Shown here in pieces: positions 1 through 8,709 of a stretch of 20,248 nucleotides of DNA (positions within the stretch are counted from its first letter, which is position 1; every line of letters begins with the position of its first letter). The position numbers and the translations under genes were made by a program. Origin of the DNA: Sphacelaria rigidula (lineage: Eukaryota; Phaeophyceae; Sphacelariales); contig CAXNAA020000553.1 of assembly GCA_964200075.2 (NCBI GenBank), forward strand, positions 1 through 20,248. The letters run 5' to 3'. The notes beneath the pieces were generated by a model that made no database searches, had not been told where the DNA came from, and saw nothing but the letters and a program-made list of their open reading frames with translations.

Positions 1-857
1 CCTGGTACCCTTATCCATATGCTCTCGTTGAATTTCGTGTCATCGATCACTTCTATAATGTCACACAGGTATTCCCTGACTAAATACCCTACTCCCCCCG
101 CTTCCCTGCTCTTGGACTTCTGTCCCTTCCGCTTTTTACCCATCCATGCATAATCTTCAACTTTGCATCCCATCTCTACCCCCTCTTTCTCCCATGACTC
201 TTGAATTCCTACTATATCTAGGTCGTGTTTACTCACTAGTTGCGCTATCTCTTCTCATTTGCGCTAGTCTGTGGCGAAGCCACACACGTTCCACGATCCT
301 ATTCTCAACTTCTTTTCCGAATCATTATCTGCTCTCTTCTTGTTCCCTATCCTCTTCCCGTCTCTGTTACTTCTACTTTCCCTTGCTCGATTGTTCTGCC
401 CCTTGCCGGTTTGGGCTTCGCCCATTTGTTTCGGTGTGATGTGTCCCCTCTCCTTCCCCTTTCGGGCATTTACGTGTTCCTGCCTCTCTTTCCCTCCGTT
501 TGCTCGTGCACTACGTCTTAGGTTTGTGATTCCGTTAGCAATACATACTCTCCATCCTACCCTTCTGAGCCATGCCGATACGTTACTTGTTTCTATCCTT
601 TCCCACTCCTTGCTCGCTCTCTGCTTCAGTGTGACTCTGAAGTACTCTCCCTCCCTTTCTACTTTTCCTCTTGTCAAACAGTATAATCCAACTCCATCGC
701 ATTTCTGCTTTAACTCTACTCTCGTCATGTCGCGACGGACTCCGAATACCAGGACTACTAGTACCTTACCCGACCATTCTCTACTCCTCTATCCGCCCTT
801 CCTTACCGCCACTCTCTCGACTTCCTTCGAGAGAATCTCCACCTTGTTCATTTTCAT
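1..857 (-). pseudogene. LINE polyprotein N-terminus with APE endonuclease start, copy A, broken
   Basis: On the minus strand a first ATG can be placed at 855-857 (a second at 849-851), about 16 bp inside the 5' end. The frame runs through a basic, low-complexity N-terminal extension of roughly 190 residues, then the endonuclease start IGSWNVCG near 275-298, then IQESWE, which holds the catalytic glutamate of the APE-type endonuclease fold. It is still in frame at the window edge at IWIRVP. I see one in-frame stop in the N-terminal extension, where copy B has tryptophan (around 780), and two close together after the WNVCG motif (264-266 and a few codons on). It therefore cannot make a full protein. 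The enzyme would nick target DNA to prime reverse transcription. The 154-residue open stretch at 264-728 is the longest intact piece. The assignment rests on motifs and on identity with copy B. Confidence 0.8.
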
Positions 858-873
858 TGCATTGGTGGGATAT
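1..873 (-). mobile_element. LINE copy A, 5' end (truncated by window edge)
   Basis: This is the 5' portion of a non-LTR retrotransposon on the minus strand, directly repeated by copy B (position 1 matches 10481). Similarity between the two copies runs from the window edge to about 873 here and 11356 there, ending in both at the same GGGATAT sequence, so this is probably the true 5' end of the element. The part of the element beyond the middle of the endonuclease lies outside the window. An 8-bp inverted pair (866-873 with 889-896) sits exactly at the 5' border. The copies have the same orientation and lie about 10.5 kb apart. Confidence 0.85.
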
Positions 874-896
874 CTTCAACGTACTGGAATATCCCA

Positions 897-1760
897 ATCC
901 TAGTACTCGTTGGGGGTCTGACTCCTTTCAATTCTTTTGCTGGCTTACCGACACTAAATAATGTAGCCTGAAGCTAAGTTCGACACCTTTGACACAAGCA
1001 CCCCACGTTTGTGCCAGGCGATCTTCGTGGTAAACCATCCAGGCGTCCCACGATCGTATCTTCTACCTTCTTGCCCCGCTGCTGTACTGGTTACTTTCCT
1101 CCAGGGAGATCATTTTCCTCGTATAAGGTTCAAGGACGACTTGCATAACACAAGGTCTTCCTCACACCGGGATGTCCCGTACATCACTCTTCCCACTTCG
1201 AGTACGATTCACCATGGGTCGCTACTCCACTGATGCTTCCGAATAGACCTTCGCTGCCGAAAGCTTGGCCAACGATTCCCCCACACTTTGTACCAGCTTC
1301 TACCCTTCGAGATCTCAAGAAGTCTACGTACCGCTTGATGCTCCTTCTCGTAGGTCATGTGGTCGGCCATTGGCTTATTAAAGTGTTTGTTTCATGAGTG
1401 CAGTAGGTCTTGGCATTTATGTCGTGCATTGTCCACCCCTTCCCTTCATGAGGCGCGTTTTGTACCTAATGTCGGAAATGTTTTGGAAATGGCTGACCAG
1501 ACTTCCACCGCTCAATGGAAACCGGTGAGGTTTTACGGGTATCTCACCACGAGACCCCAACCTCCATGTGAGTTTGACATGGAGGGGGTGATGACCCTAC
1601 CCTCTCCGTACTGGTTATATCTTTCATACTTCAGATTTGCATGTAAGGTGGTCAACCTTCACGCCGTTGTTTACCTGTCTAGGTTCTGGATTAATGTTGT
1701 GTCACGTTAGAACTGATATTGTGGGGGAGGATCTCGGTTGTTTTCCGACTTGATATGGAA
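897..1760. other. Unassigned spacer between LINE copy A and the TIR element
   Basis: I recognise no gene or repeat family here. It holds one short minus-strand frame that looks coding (1209-1370, listed separately) and a perfect 9-bp hairpin at 1561-1585 (CCTCCATGT, loop of 7, ACATGGAGG). A plus-strand frame covers 1357-1710 but has no recognisable domain and may be chance. Confidence 0.4.
1209..1370 (-). CDS. 53-residue reading frame of unknown function, possible remnant
   Basis: I do not recognise this protein. It starts at an ATG (1368-1370) and stops at TGA (1209-1211), giving 53 residues. The open frame extends a few codons upstream of the ATG. The composition looks like a real protein: an acidic then basic helical stretch (YEKEHQAVRRLLEI) followed by a tryptophan-rich run (SWYKVWGNRWPSFRQ) and a basic end. 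Rich aromatic content is unusual for a random frame of this base composition. It may be an exon or the leftover of a longer gene or transposon protein. Nothing similar was seen elsewhere in the window. Confidence 0.3.
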   Translation of the reverse strand: MADHMTYEKEHQAVRRLLEISKGRSWYKVWGNRWPSFRQRRSIRKHQWSSDPW

Positions 1761-1763
1761 CAG

Positions 1764-1829
1764 TTATGGGCGCGCCTGACCCCCCGAAATGGGCCAAAAA
1801 GGTGTCACCGACCGATATCACGAACAGAC
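1764..1829 (+). repeat. Left terminal inverted repeat of the 2.07-kb element
   Basis: This pairs with 3767-3833 in reverse complement at roughly 80% or better by eye, with one 1-base gap. The sequence ACGAACAGAC at the inner edge is duplicated in tandem on this side only (to about 1840). Confidence 0.7.
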
Positions 1830-2092
1830 ACGAACAGACCGATTTCTGGAGCTTATCCAGGCTCGTGGAGTAAAATGCGCCTCACGTCATGGGAGTAATA
1901 TGCGCCTCACTTCATCAGAAGAGAACGGCATGAATCCAAAATTCAAATCGAAAAAAAGTGGACTGCCGTCTCAAACCAGAACCCTACCGTTACTTCCGTT
2001 ATTCCTCATATATTTCACGCCACTGCGTCACCTTTCGTCCACGCTCGCGATACCCTGGCATGCAAGGAGGCTGATTGGGTTGAACCAACCCA

Positions 2093-2210
2093 ACGCACAC
2101 CGAGAACACTCGGGCAAGGGCGGTACATGCATTCCCTGAAGAATGTGAGGCCTTGGTAGATCCCAAATCGACTTCTGTGGCGCAGATTTCAACGAAAACG
2201 CGTTGTGCGC
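2093..2210 (+). repeat. Inner inverted repeat block, left copy
   Basis: Read on the plus strand it matches the reverse complement of 3031-3152. Shared segments include CCGAGAAC, TCGGGCAAGG and, at the other end, AACGCGTT. The distance to the element's outer end differs between the two sides (about 330 versus 680 bp), so the halves have diverged by indels. Confidence 0.55.
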
Positions 2211-2642
2211 ACCCGAGGTGTACACGGGACCGTCAGCCGTACTAACGTTCCGATTCTCGCTGTACGCACTCAAATCAAACAATATTAACCATGAACATTT
2301 GTAGCCCAACGCCGGTAAGTGAAACCAGGAAGCTGAACCATTTTTGGGCGGATCAAAGTTGGGTCAACATGATGTGCTCAACATGCGACAAAGCCGTATG
2401 TACTGATGAACTTCAGCGAGGCCGGCTCATACACAGACGAGTGGAGTGCAAATAGTCACTGGGTGTGTAATGTGGGCCGGGCGGGTGCTGGTCCACCACC
2501 TCGTCATGGTTTGAGGAGCTTGATTTATCGGCTGCCATGATTCCACAACTTTTATCGGACGAACGACTATCGTTCCAAAGTGTATTTGTTGTTGCGTGGG
2601 CATGGCTTTTCATTTGATGAATGTGATATTGATTAGCTCTTT

Positions 2643-2733
2643 GACCGCGACGGTTTGGTCACATGCTGAATCGGCATCATTTTCCACTTGAAAAAAGTAT
2701 GCATGGCCCAGATGGACTACCCTCGCGGTCTAG
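2643..2733. repeat. 92-bp dispersed motif, copy 1
   Basis: This matches 17095-17188 in direct orientation, including TGCTGAATCGGCATCA and AGATGGACTA without change. Its ends are inverted relative to each other: GACCGCGA plus GGT at the left, and the complement of the same at the right. It may be a very short inverted-repeat element or a conserved structured segment. Confidence 0.6.
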
Positions 2734-2819
2734 GGGCTCATCGGACTCCAAAGATGTTGTTTTGCAAGAGGGAATGAAAACAAACGGTCGTCCGTCACCC
2801 ACCATTGCCCATACAACAG

Positions 2820-3557
2820 ATGCGTGTCTTAGGACGGGTGGGTCCACTGAAAGACATGATTGGGGCTTCGGTGCCATGTGGCTTCAGCGAGAGTGGACCA
2901 ACGACTTTGTGTCGTCTGGGCGCAGTATACTTTCCCATTCGGGAGCGTGAGTCGGTCAATCTTGATCTTGGTGTGAAAACCGAAATCCGGATCTTTCACC
3001 GTTGCCGTGCTCCTAGCATTCTCCCAGCGTCCCAGAACGCGTTCTTGTCTAAGTCGGCGCCTGGGGCGCCGATTCGAGGTCTGGCAACGCACCCTTCGCC
3101 TACGAAACACATTGCATCCGCCTTGCCCGATGGTTCTCGGTATGCCTTCGTTAGGGCCAGTGTTTTAATTTGTTCTCTCCACTGCTGCGAAGTCGCGAAG
3201 ATAATTCTTGCTTCTGGGGGCTCGGTCCAAGGTTCAAATTCTGCAACATTCCACATATCCGATGTATCAACCATCTGCACTATCACGAGTCATCCATGGG
3301 TGTCATCTTTTCCGAATCCGTTACACAGGGGTGAGATTTTCGCGTTTTGTCGAGACCGGCGAGGGTTGGGGGTGCGTGTTTGCGATCACAGCCCAATCTG
3401 TTCCAGAGAATACTCATCGCCACAGCCATCGATTGGGATGCGACCTTTTGCATCCTCTGCGCCAAGACGACAGCTACAATTGTACAGGTTGAATTCTTTT
3501 ATTTCATTAGGATGCGAGTTTTATAACGAATTGACTGAAGAAAACATAGTTTTGTGA
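2820..3557 (+). CDS. Open frame of unknown function inside the TIR element
   Basis: An ATG at 2820 opens a frame of about 245 residues, among the longest in the window. I recognise no domain. Part of it (residues encoded around 3031-3152) is similar to a minus-strand frame at 2028-2309. Both contain NAF followed by KSAP and, further on, LP then SR. These are the two inverted blocks of the element read outward from its middle. The opposite strand of the same block is also open (2996-3286), so the real coding strand is uncertain. It could be a decayed element-encoded protein or chance openness of a duplicated GC-rich block. Confidence 0.2.
   Translation: MRVLGRVGPLKDMIGASVPCGFSESGPTTLCRLGAVYFPIRERESVNLDLGVKTEIRIFHRCRAPSILPASQNAFLSKSAPGAPIRGLATHPSPTKHIASALPDGSRYAFVRASVLICSLHCCEVAKIILASGGSVQGSNSATFHISDVSTICTITSHPWVSSFPNPLHRGEIFAFCRDRRGLGVRVCDHSPICSREYSSPQPSIGMRPFASSAPRRQLQLYRLNSFISLGCEFYNELTEENIVL
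3031..3152 (-). repeat. Inner inverted repeat block, right copy
   Basis: This is the reverse-complement partner of 2093-2210. Minus-strand translation gives AYREPSGK then GADLDKNAFW. The left block gives AHREHSGK then GADFNENAL in the equivalent frames, separated by a frame change, so protein-level similarity is retained in part. Confidence 0.55.
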
Positions 3558-3766
3558 TTTTCTCGATCACCGTAACGTCTTAGGTAAAACGAACCGGTGA
3601 GACTGTAGCTAGGACAAATACACGCCGGTGCGTAGCCGAGCCACGCCGTGGTTCGTCCTCCTCCGGCACAAGGAAACTTCAAAAGCGTGCAATGGAAACC
3701 CTACTCAAATCGCAAGTACTTTGAGGGATTTTGCGGCGTGCATAGTCAGAGGATGAACGTGATCTC

Positions 3767-3833
3767 CGGTCTGTTCGCGCTTTCGGTCGGTGACATTTTT
3801 TGGGCTCACTTTGGGGGGTCAGGCACGCCCATA
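3767..3833 (-). repeat. Right terminal inverted repeat of the 2.07-kb element
   Basis: This is the reverse-complement partner of 1764-1829. It is followed immediately by CAG (3834-3836), matching the CAG before the left end. Confidence 0.7.
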
Positions 3834-3837
3834 ACAG

Positions 3838-6260
3838 TAGATCCGTTTTTTCGCGATTCCACCTTCATGTTTGGGCTGTGTTTTGGCAAGTTCAAGAAAA
3901 AGGAGGGTGGGCTTCTATATTTCATGTCTATGTCCGGGCTGTGTTATGACAGGTAAGCTTCTCTATTTTATGTCTGTATCCGGGCTGTGTTATGGTATGT
4001 TAAATAAACAGCAGGGTTAGCTTCTCTGTTTCACGCCTATGTCCGGGCCGTGTTATGGTAGGGTAAATAAAAAGCAGGGTTGTCTTCTCTATTTCATGTC
4101 TATATCCGGGCTGTGTTATGGTAGGTTGGAGAAAAAGGAGGGTCAGCTTCTCTGTTTCATGTCTATGTCCAGACTGTGTTATGGTAGTGTAAATCATGAG
4201 CAGGGTTGATTTCTCTGTTTCATGTTCATGTCCGGGCTGTGTTATGGTCGGGTGAATAAAAAGCAGGGTTGTCTTCTCTATTTCATGTCTATATCCGGGC
4301 TGTGTTATGGTAGGGTAAATGAAAAGCAGGGTCAGCTTCTCTGTTTCATGTCTATGTCCACACTGTGTTAGTGTAGGTTAAAGAAAAAGCAAGGTTGATT
4401 TCTCTGTTTCATGTTCATGTCCGGGCTGTGTTATGGTCGGATAAATAAAAAGAAGGGTTGGTTTCTCTATTTCATGTCTATGTCCGAGCTGTGTTATGGT
4501 AGGTTGGAGAAAAAGGAGGGTCAGATTATCTATTTCATGTCTATATCCGGGCTGTGTTATGGTAGGTTGGAGAAAAAGGAGGGTCAGCTTCCCTGTTTCA
4601 TGTCTTTGTCCGGGCTGTGTTATGGTCGGTTAAAGAAAAGGCAGGGTTAGCTTCTCTATGTCACGTCTATGTCCGGGCTGTGTTATGGTAGGGTAAATAA
4701 AAAGCAGGGTCAGCTTCTCTATGTCATGTCTATGTCTGGGCTGTATTATGGCAGGTTGGAGAAAAAGGAGGATCAGATTCTCTATTTCATGTCTATATCC
4801 GGGCTGTGTTATGGTAGGTTGGAGAAAAAGGAGGTTAGCTTCCCTGTTTCATGTCTTTGTCCGGGCTGTGCTATGGTCGGTTAAAGAAAAGGCAGGGTAA
4901 GCTTCTCTATGTCACGTCTATGTCCGGGCTGTGTTATGGTAGGTTAAAAATAAAGCAGGGTTAGCTTCTCTATGTCATGTCTATGTCTGGGCTGTATTAT
5001 GGCAGGTTGGAGAAAAAGGAGGGTCAGATTCTCTATTTCACGTCTATGTCCGGGCTGTGTTATGGTAGGTTGGAGAAAAAGGAGGGTTAGCTTCTCTATT
5101 CCATGTCCATGTCCGGGCTGTGCTATGGTCGGTTGAATAAAAGGCAGGGTAAGCTTCTCTATGTCACGTGTACGTCCGGGCTGTGTTATGTTAGGTTAAA
5201 TAAAAAGCAGGGTCAGCCTCTCTATTTCACGTCTATATCTGGGCTGTGTTATGGTAGGTTAAATAAAAAGCAGGGTCAGATTCTCTATTTCATGTCTATG
5301 CTCGAGCTGTGTTATGGTCGGTTAAATGAAGGGCAAGGTTAGCTTCTCTATTTCACGTCTATGTCCGGGCTGTGCTATGGTCGGTTGAATAAAAAGCAGG
5401 GTTAGCTTCTCTACGTCACGTATACGTCCGGGCTGTGTTATGGTAGGTTAAATAAAAAGCAGGGTTAGCCTCTCTACTTCACGTCTATGTCCGGGCTGTG
5501 TTATGGTAGGTTAAAAAAAAAGGAGGATAAGCTTCTCTATTTCATGTCTATGCCCGAGCTGTGTTATGGTCGGTTAAATGAAGGGCAGGGTTAGCTTCTC
5601 TATTTCACGTGTATGCCCGGGCTGTGTCATGGTAGGGTAAAGAAAAAGCACGATTAGCTTCTCTATTTCATGTCTATGTCCGGGCTGTGTTATGGTAGGT
5701 TGGAGAAAAAGGGGGGTCACCTTCTCCTCTCAGTGTACATGTCTGGGCTATGTCATGGTCGGTGAAATAGAAAGCAGGGCCAGCTTCTCTATTTCACGTC
5801 TATGTCCGGGCTGTGTTATGGTAGGTTGGAGAACAAGGATGGTCAGCTTCTCTATTTCATGTCTTTGTTCGGGCTGTGTTATGGCAGGTTAAAGAAAAAG
5901 GAGGGTTAGCTTCTCTATTCCATGTCTATGTCTGGGCTGTGTTATGGTCGCAAAGAAAAGGCAGGGTTAGCTTCTCCATTTCACGTTTATATCCGGGTTG
6001 TGTTATGGTCGGTTGAAGAAAAAGGCAGGGTTAGCTTCCTTATTTCATGTCCATGTCTGGGCTGTATTACGGTCGGTTCAAGAAAAAGGCAGAGGATTCT
6101 CTAGTTCATGTCTCTGTCCGGGCTGTGTTATGGACGGTTAAATCAAAAGGAGGGTTAGCCTCTCTATTCCATGTCTACATCCGGGCTGTGATCTGATAGG
6201 TTCGAGGAAAAGGGGGGTTATCTTCTCTATTTCATGTCTGTATCCGTGCCGTGTTGTGGG
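3838..6260 (+). repeat. 63-bp tandem array (about 38 units)
   Basis: The unit runs roughly GTCCGGGCTGTGTTATGG, then TAGGTTAAATAAAAAGCAGG, then GTTAGCTTCTCTATTTCATG, then TCTAT. The CGGGCTG core recurs at 3935, 3981, 4044, 4107, 4170 and on to about 6244. Spacing is 63 bp almost throughout, apart from one 46-bp unit (3935-3981) and a few small indels near the end. Units differ at scattered sites, with two recurrent versions of the middle: AAATAAAAAGCAGG and GGAGAAAAAGGAGG. The first unit starts just beyond the right end of the 2.07-kb element. The open frames in this span (21-residue periods such as SGLCYGRLEKKEGQ) follow from 63 being a multiple of three and are not evidence of a protein. Confidence 0.95.
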
Positions 6261-6261
6261 A

Positions 6262-6400
6262 GGTGGAAAAAATGAAAAAATGGAAATTAAAAATCGAGAA
6301 AGGGGGAAATGTAGAGAAAAAGAGAAGGAAAACACTAATATGGAAGGAAAAAAAAGAATGGCTAAGGAAAAGGAAGTAGTAAAATCAGGGAAAAGAGCCC
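6262..6400. repeat. Purine-rich tract at the end of the 63-bp array
   Basis: This plus-strand stretch is almost only A and G (GGAAAAAATGAAAAAATGG and similar). It separates the last good 63-bp unit from a degraded remnant at about 6405-6455 (TTCGGTAGATCATGTCTGTA), so it looks inserted into or expanded within the array edge. Confidence 0.6.
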
Positions 6401-6554
6401 ATCTTCGGTAGATCATGTCTGTATCCATATTGTGTGTTTCTGGGGGGAAAGAATGGAGTTGTTCGATATTTTTCATGTTGTGTCCGTTGGTCCGGGATTT
6501 TCTTTGTCTAGTGGCGGTCCCTGGTATATGTGCGGTGACAGTCTGTACACTTGT

Positions 6555-7318
6555 CTACGTTTTGGTGGCTTGTTTACAGCGCCGTTGCCACTCGACGCCA
6601 AGCCTTTCGAGACGGAGCACCGTTTCTACTCTTACTAGAGACACCTTCAACATTCCGGCGCTCATTACGTTTCTTCCTACATTACACAAGAACATTTTAC
6701 ATATCGTATCCTCGTCCTGTTTCGCCGTCTCTAGCCGCCATCTATCTCCTAGTACAACCATCGTTTTCTCCCTACTGGCTAATGCAACAAACGATTTTAT
6801 GTCATCTTCGTTCACGTCCCGCATTTCATCCTCTAGCACGTCCCGTTCCTCCTTGTATAGTTCACATTCTGTCACTATATGACTTCTGCCCTCTATTCCC
6901 TTGCCACAGAGGCAGTTCCGTGCATCTACTTCCTCCTCCTTCCGACCACTAGCATATCCTTTTTTGTTTTTTGGCAGGTACAGGTCCCCCACCCGAAATC
7001 GCAGTTTTAGATTATTCGCAGCGTTCATTGGGCCATGCAGATATGTTTCCATCTCTCTCTCAACCCCCCGTATATCTCCAGGTGTTCTTCCTCGTCTACC
7101 TTGCGTCTGAGCGCTTCTCTCTCTCTCATCTCTATCATATCTCTCACTTTTGCCTTGTACCCCACGCCTCCATCTATGGACAGTATTTCGTCTTGATTTC
7201 CTCCCATATCTTTCCATACTTTGTCGACTTCTCGATTCCACGTTATTCCAGCATACCCTTGCGCACCTTTCTTCCATACAGCCCTATCAGCTATGGCTGG
7301 CAGTCTCTTTATCTGCAT
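6555..7318 (-). pseudogene. LINE C-terminal domain with zinc knuckle
   Basis: Two overlapping frames, joined by a frameshift near 7040-7060, encode the end of the LINE protein. The first includes KRLPAIADRAVWKKG and WKDMGGNQDEILS. The second includes KLRFRVGDLYLPKNKKGYAS, then the zinc knuckle CLCGKGIEGRSHIVTEC, then YKEERDVLEDEMR and VLGDRW. The second frame runs to the stop at 6555-6557 and seems otherwise intact, making it the best-preserved part of the element. The knuckle is thought to contribute to RNA or DNA binding in related elements. Confidence 0.8.
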
Positions 7319-8709
7319 GTTATTTACGCTATATTGTCATCGCACTTTCCTCATGTCTCTGTTTGTTTTAACTGAGAGCATTCCCAACTCTGCTCTCAAT
7401 GCTGTATTACTCGTCGTCTTCGAGCGTCCGAGTATCTTCTTAGCTGCTGCCATCTGTACTGTTTCCAATTTCTTCACCAACAACTTCACGTTCCCCTCTC
7501 ATACTTCTCCTGCATATTCCACCTTTGATACGATCACGTTCACCAGGATACACCTTTTAGTCCCAGTGTCGAGGTGCGGATCTCTGGGGATCACGTACAT
7601 CCCGCCTAGCTTTGCCCCAACCTTCTCTATTACTTTGTTTATATGTGCTTCCCAAGAACAGTGTTTCGAGATATCTACACCAAGGTATGTATACTGGTGT
7701 ACAATCGGCAGTTCCTCTTCTCCCCACTTCCATTTGAACTCTAACATGTGTTTCTTATCTTCGTGACGGACGAGTACCGCGCAGGTGTTTACGCTCGCTG
7801 TCACTCTCCATTCCCTAGTGCATTCTGCACATCGTCTATCTGTTTGTGCAATCCTTCTGCTGTTCCTGAAATCCTCACAAAATCATCTGCGAACATCGAA
7901 CCTCGTATCAGAGATCTTCACCCAGACTCCTTGCTTTGCTGCTTCTATTGCTAGATTCAAGTCATTCATGAATACCTTGAATAAAGTGGGTGATAACGTA
8001 CGTCCCTGTGCAACTCCTTGTAAGATACCACACCTTGGACAACATATGGTCAATGGTTCAATAGACAAGAAACGTACTGCATTAAATATAGACCTATTGC
8101 GACTATTGTCGGCCGGCAATAGTTGCAATAGGCCTATACTTTATGCAGTACAATTTTCGTATATTGCAACTATTGACCATATATTGTCCAAGGTGTGTAA
8201 AGTACCAAAATATCTCGATATTTCCCCGTCTAGCACCATGGCACTTTTGGCACATTCTGGCATCTTCCTTTACCATCCTCCAAATCTTTCCTCTGACCCC
8301 CGTTCCCCACAGCTTTTTCCAGAGCCCGTTCCTCCATACTGCGTCATAAGCCTTTTGCACGTCCAGAAAGAAACAGTACGTTGTTAGCCCGGTGTCTTTC
8401 CCACCCTGAACAATCTTACCTGGTGTCTACACACTGTCTACGCAACAACGGTTTGGTCTGAAACCTACTCGTCCCTCGCTGATTTTGTCTTCCTTTTTTA
8501 GCATCGTTCCTACTCCATCATTCAGAATCTCACGGAACGTTTTCCCTACCGCCCTACCGTGTTCAGTAGCGCCATCCCTCTATAGTTTCCTGGGCCAGCC
8601 CGGTCTCATTTTTTGGAAATCTTGACTACTACTCCTTTTCTCCGCCTCCTGGGTGGCTACTCGTTTTTCCAGATCCAGATCCAGTTACACAGCATAACCA
8701 CCATGGTAA
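7319..8709 (-). pseudogene. LINE reverse transcriptase, broken and carrying a hairpin insertion
   Basis: Minus-strand RT motifs in order are NYRGMALLNTVG and EGRVGFRPNRCCVD (8440-8590, with several stops), FFLDVQKAYDAVW (motif A, about 8340-8380), QGVAQGRTLSPTLF (motif B, about 7980-8022), FADD (motif C, 7882-7893) and YLGVDISKHCSWEAHI (about 7640-7690). The catalytic FADD is intact but lies in a different frame from the segments before and after it, so at least two frameshifts surround it. A frameshift also lies between motif A and the segment reading VLDGEIS. TGG-to-TGA stops occur at 7499-7501 and 7337-7339. A 169-bp hairpin element splits the domain between motifs A and B. The RT would have copied the element's RNA at the nicked target. 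Confidence 0.85.
8029..8197. mobile_element. 169-bp hairpin element (MITE-like) inserted in the LINE RT
   Basis: The whole segment is one imperfect palindrome. Arms of about 84 and 85 bp meet at the GGCC centre (8111-8114), and about 84% of positions match by eye. Both ends read CACACCTTGGACAA from outside in. It is flanked by TAAGATAC (8021-8028) and TAAAGTAC (8198-8205), 6 of 8 bases alike, as expected for an old 8-bp target duplication of the hAT type. Removing the element plus one flank copy (177 bp) rejoins GEISRYFG with ILQGVAQG in a single frame and at the right length for the RT. Its transcript would fold into a long hairpin. Confidence 0.8.

Larger units (their letters stand above)
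1764..3833. mobile_element. 2.07-kb DNA transposon-like element with terminal inverted repeats
   Basis: The two ends are inverted copies of each other for about 66 bp (1764-1829 and 3767-3833). Both begin TTATGGGCG, then C or T, then GCCTGACCCCCC, and both reach GTCACCGACCGA and GAACAGAC. The outer bases are flanked on both sides by CAG (1761-1763 and 3834-3836), a possible 3-bp target duplication. No transposase motif is visible, so it is probably non-autonomous or decayed. Inside are an inverted pair of coding-like blocks (2093-2210 and 3031-3152) and a 92-bp motif also found near 17.1 kb. The element ends right where the 63-bp tandem array begins. Superfamily is undecided: a 3-bp duplication is known for PIF/Harbinger-like and some CACTA-like elements, but the terminal bases match neither well. 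Confidence 0.65.

Noticed and set aside
146-903. Plus-strand proteins over LINE copy A
   Set aside because: These frames are the antisense of the minus-strand endonuclease region. The same applies to the plus-strand frames over 6415-11458.
1764-3833. PIF/Harbinger assignment through TTA/TAA at the ends
   Set aside because: The outer bases are TTA on the left and TAA on the right, which is an inverted rather than a direct pair. The direct repeat is CAG, so the TTA/TAA belongs to the terminal repeat.
4411-5342. Repeat-containing protein with 21-residue units
   Set aside because: The open frames follow from the 63-bp period and are broken by TAG wherever a unit has TTAG. There is no start context or flanking gene.
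3838-6260. CRISPR array
   Set aside because: The repeats are joined end to end with no unique spacers, and the setting is eukaryotic. This is a minisatellite.
7337-7501. Repeat-induced point mutation (RIP) as the cause of the TGG-to-TGA stops
   Set aside because: The changed cytosines are not in a consistent CpA setting, frameshifts are equally common, and nothing else points to a fungus.
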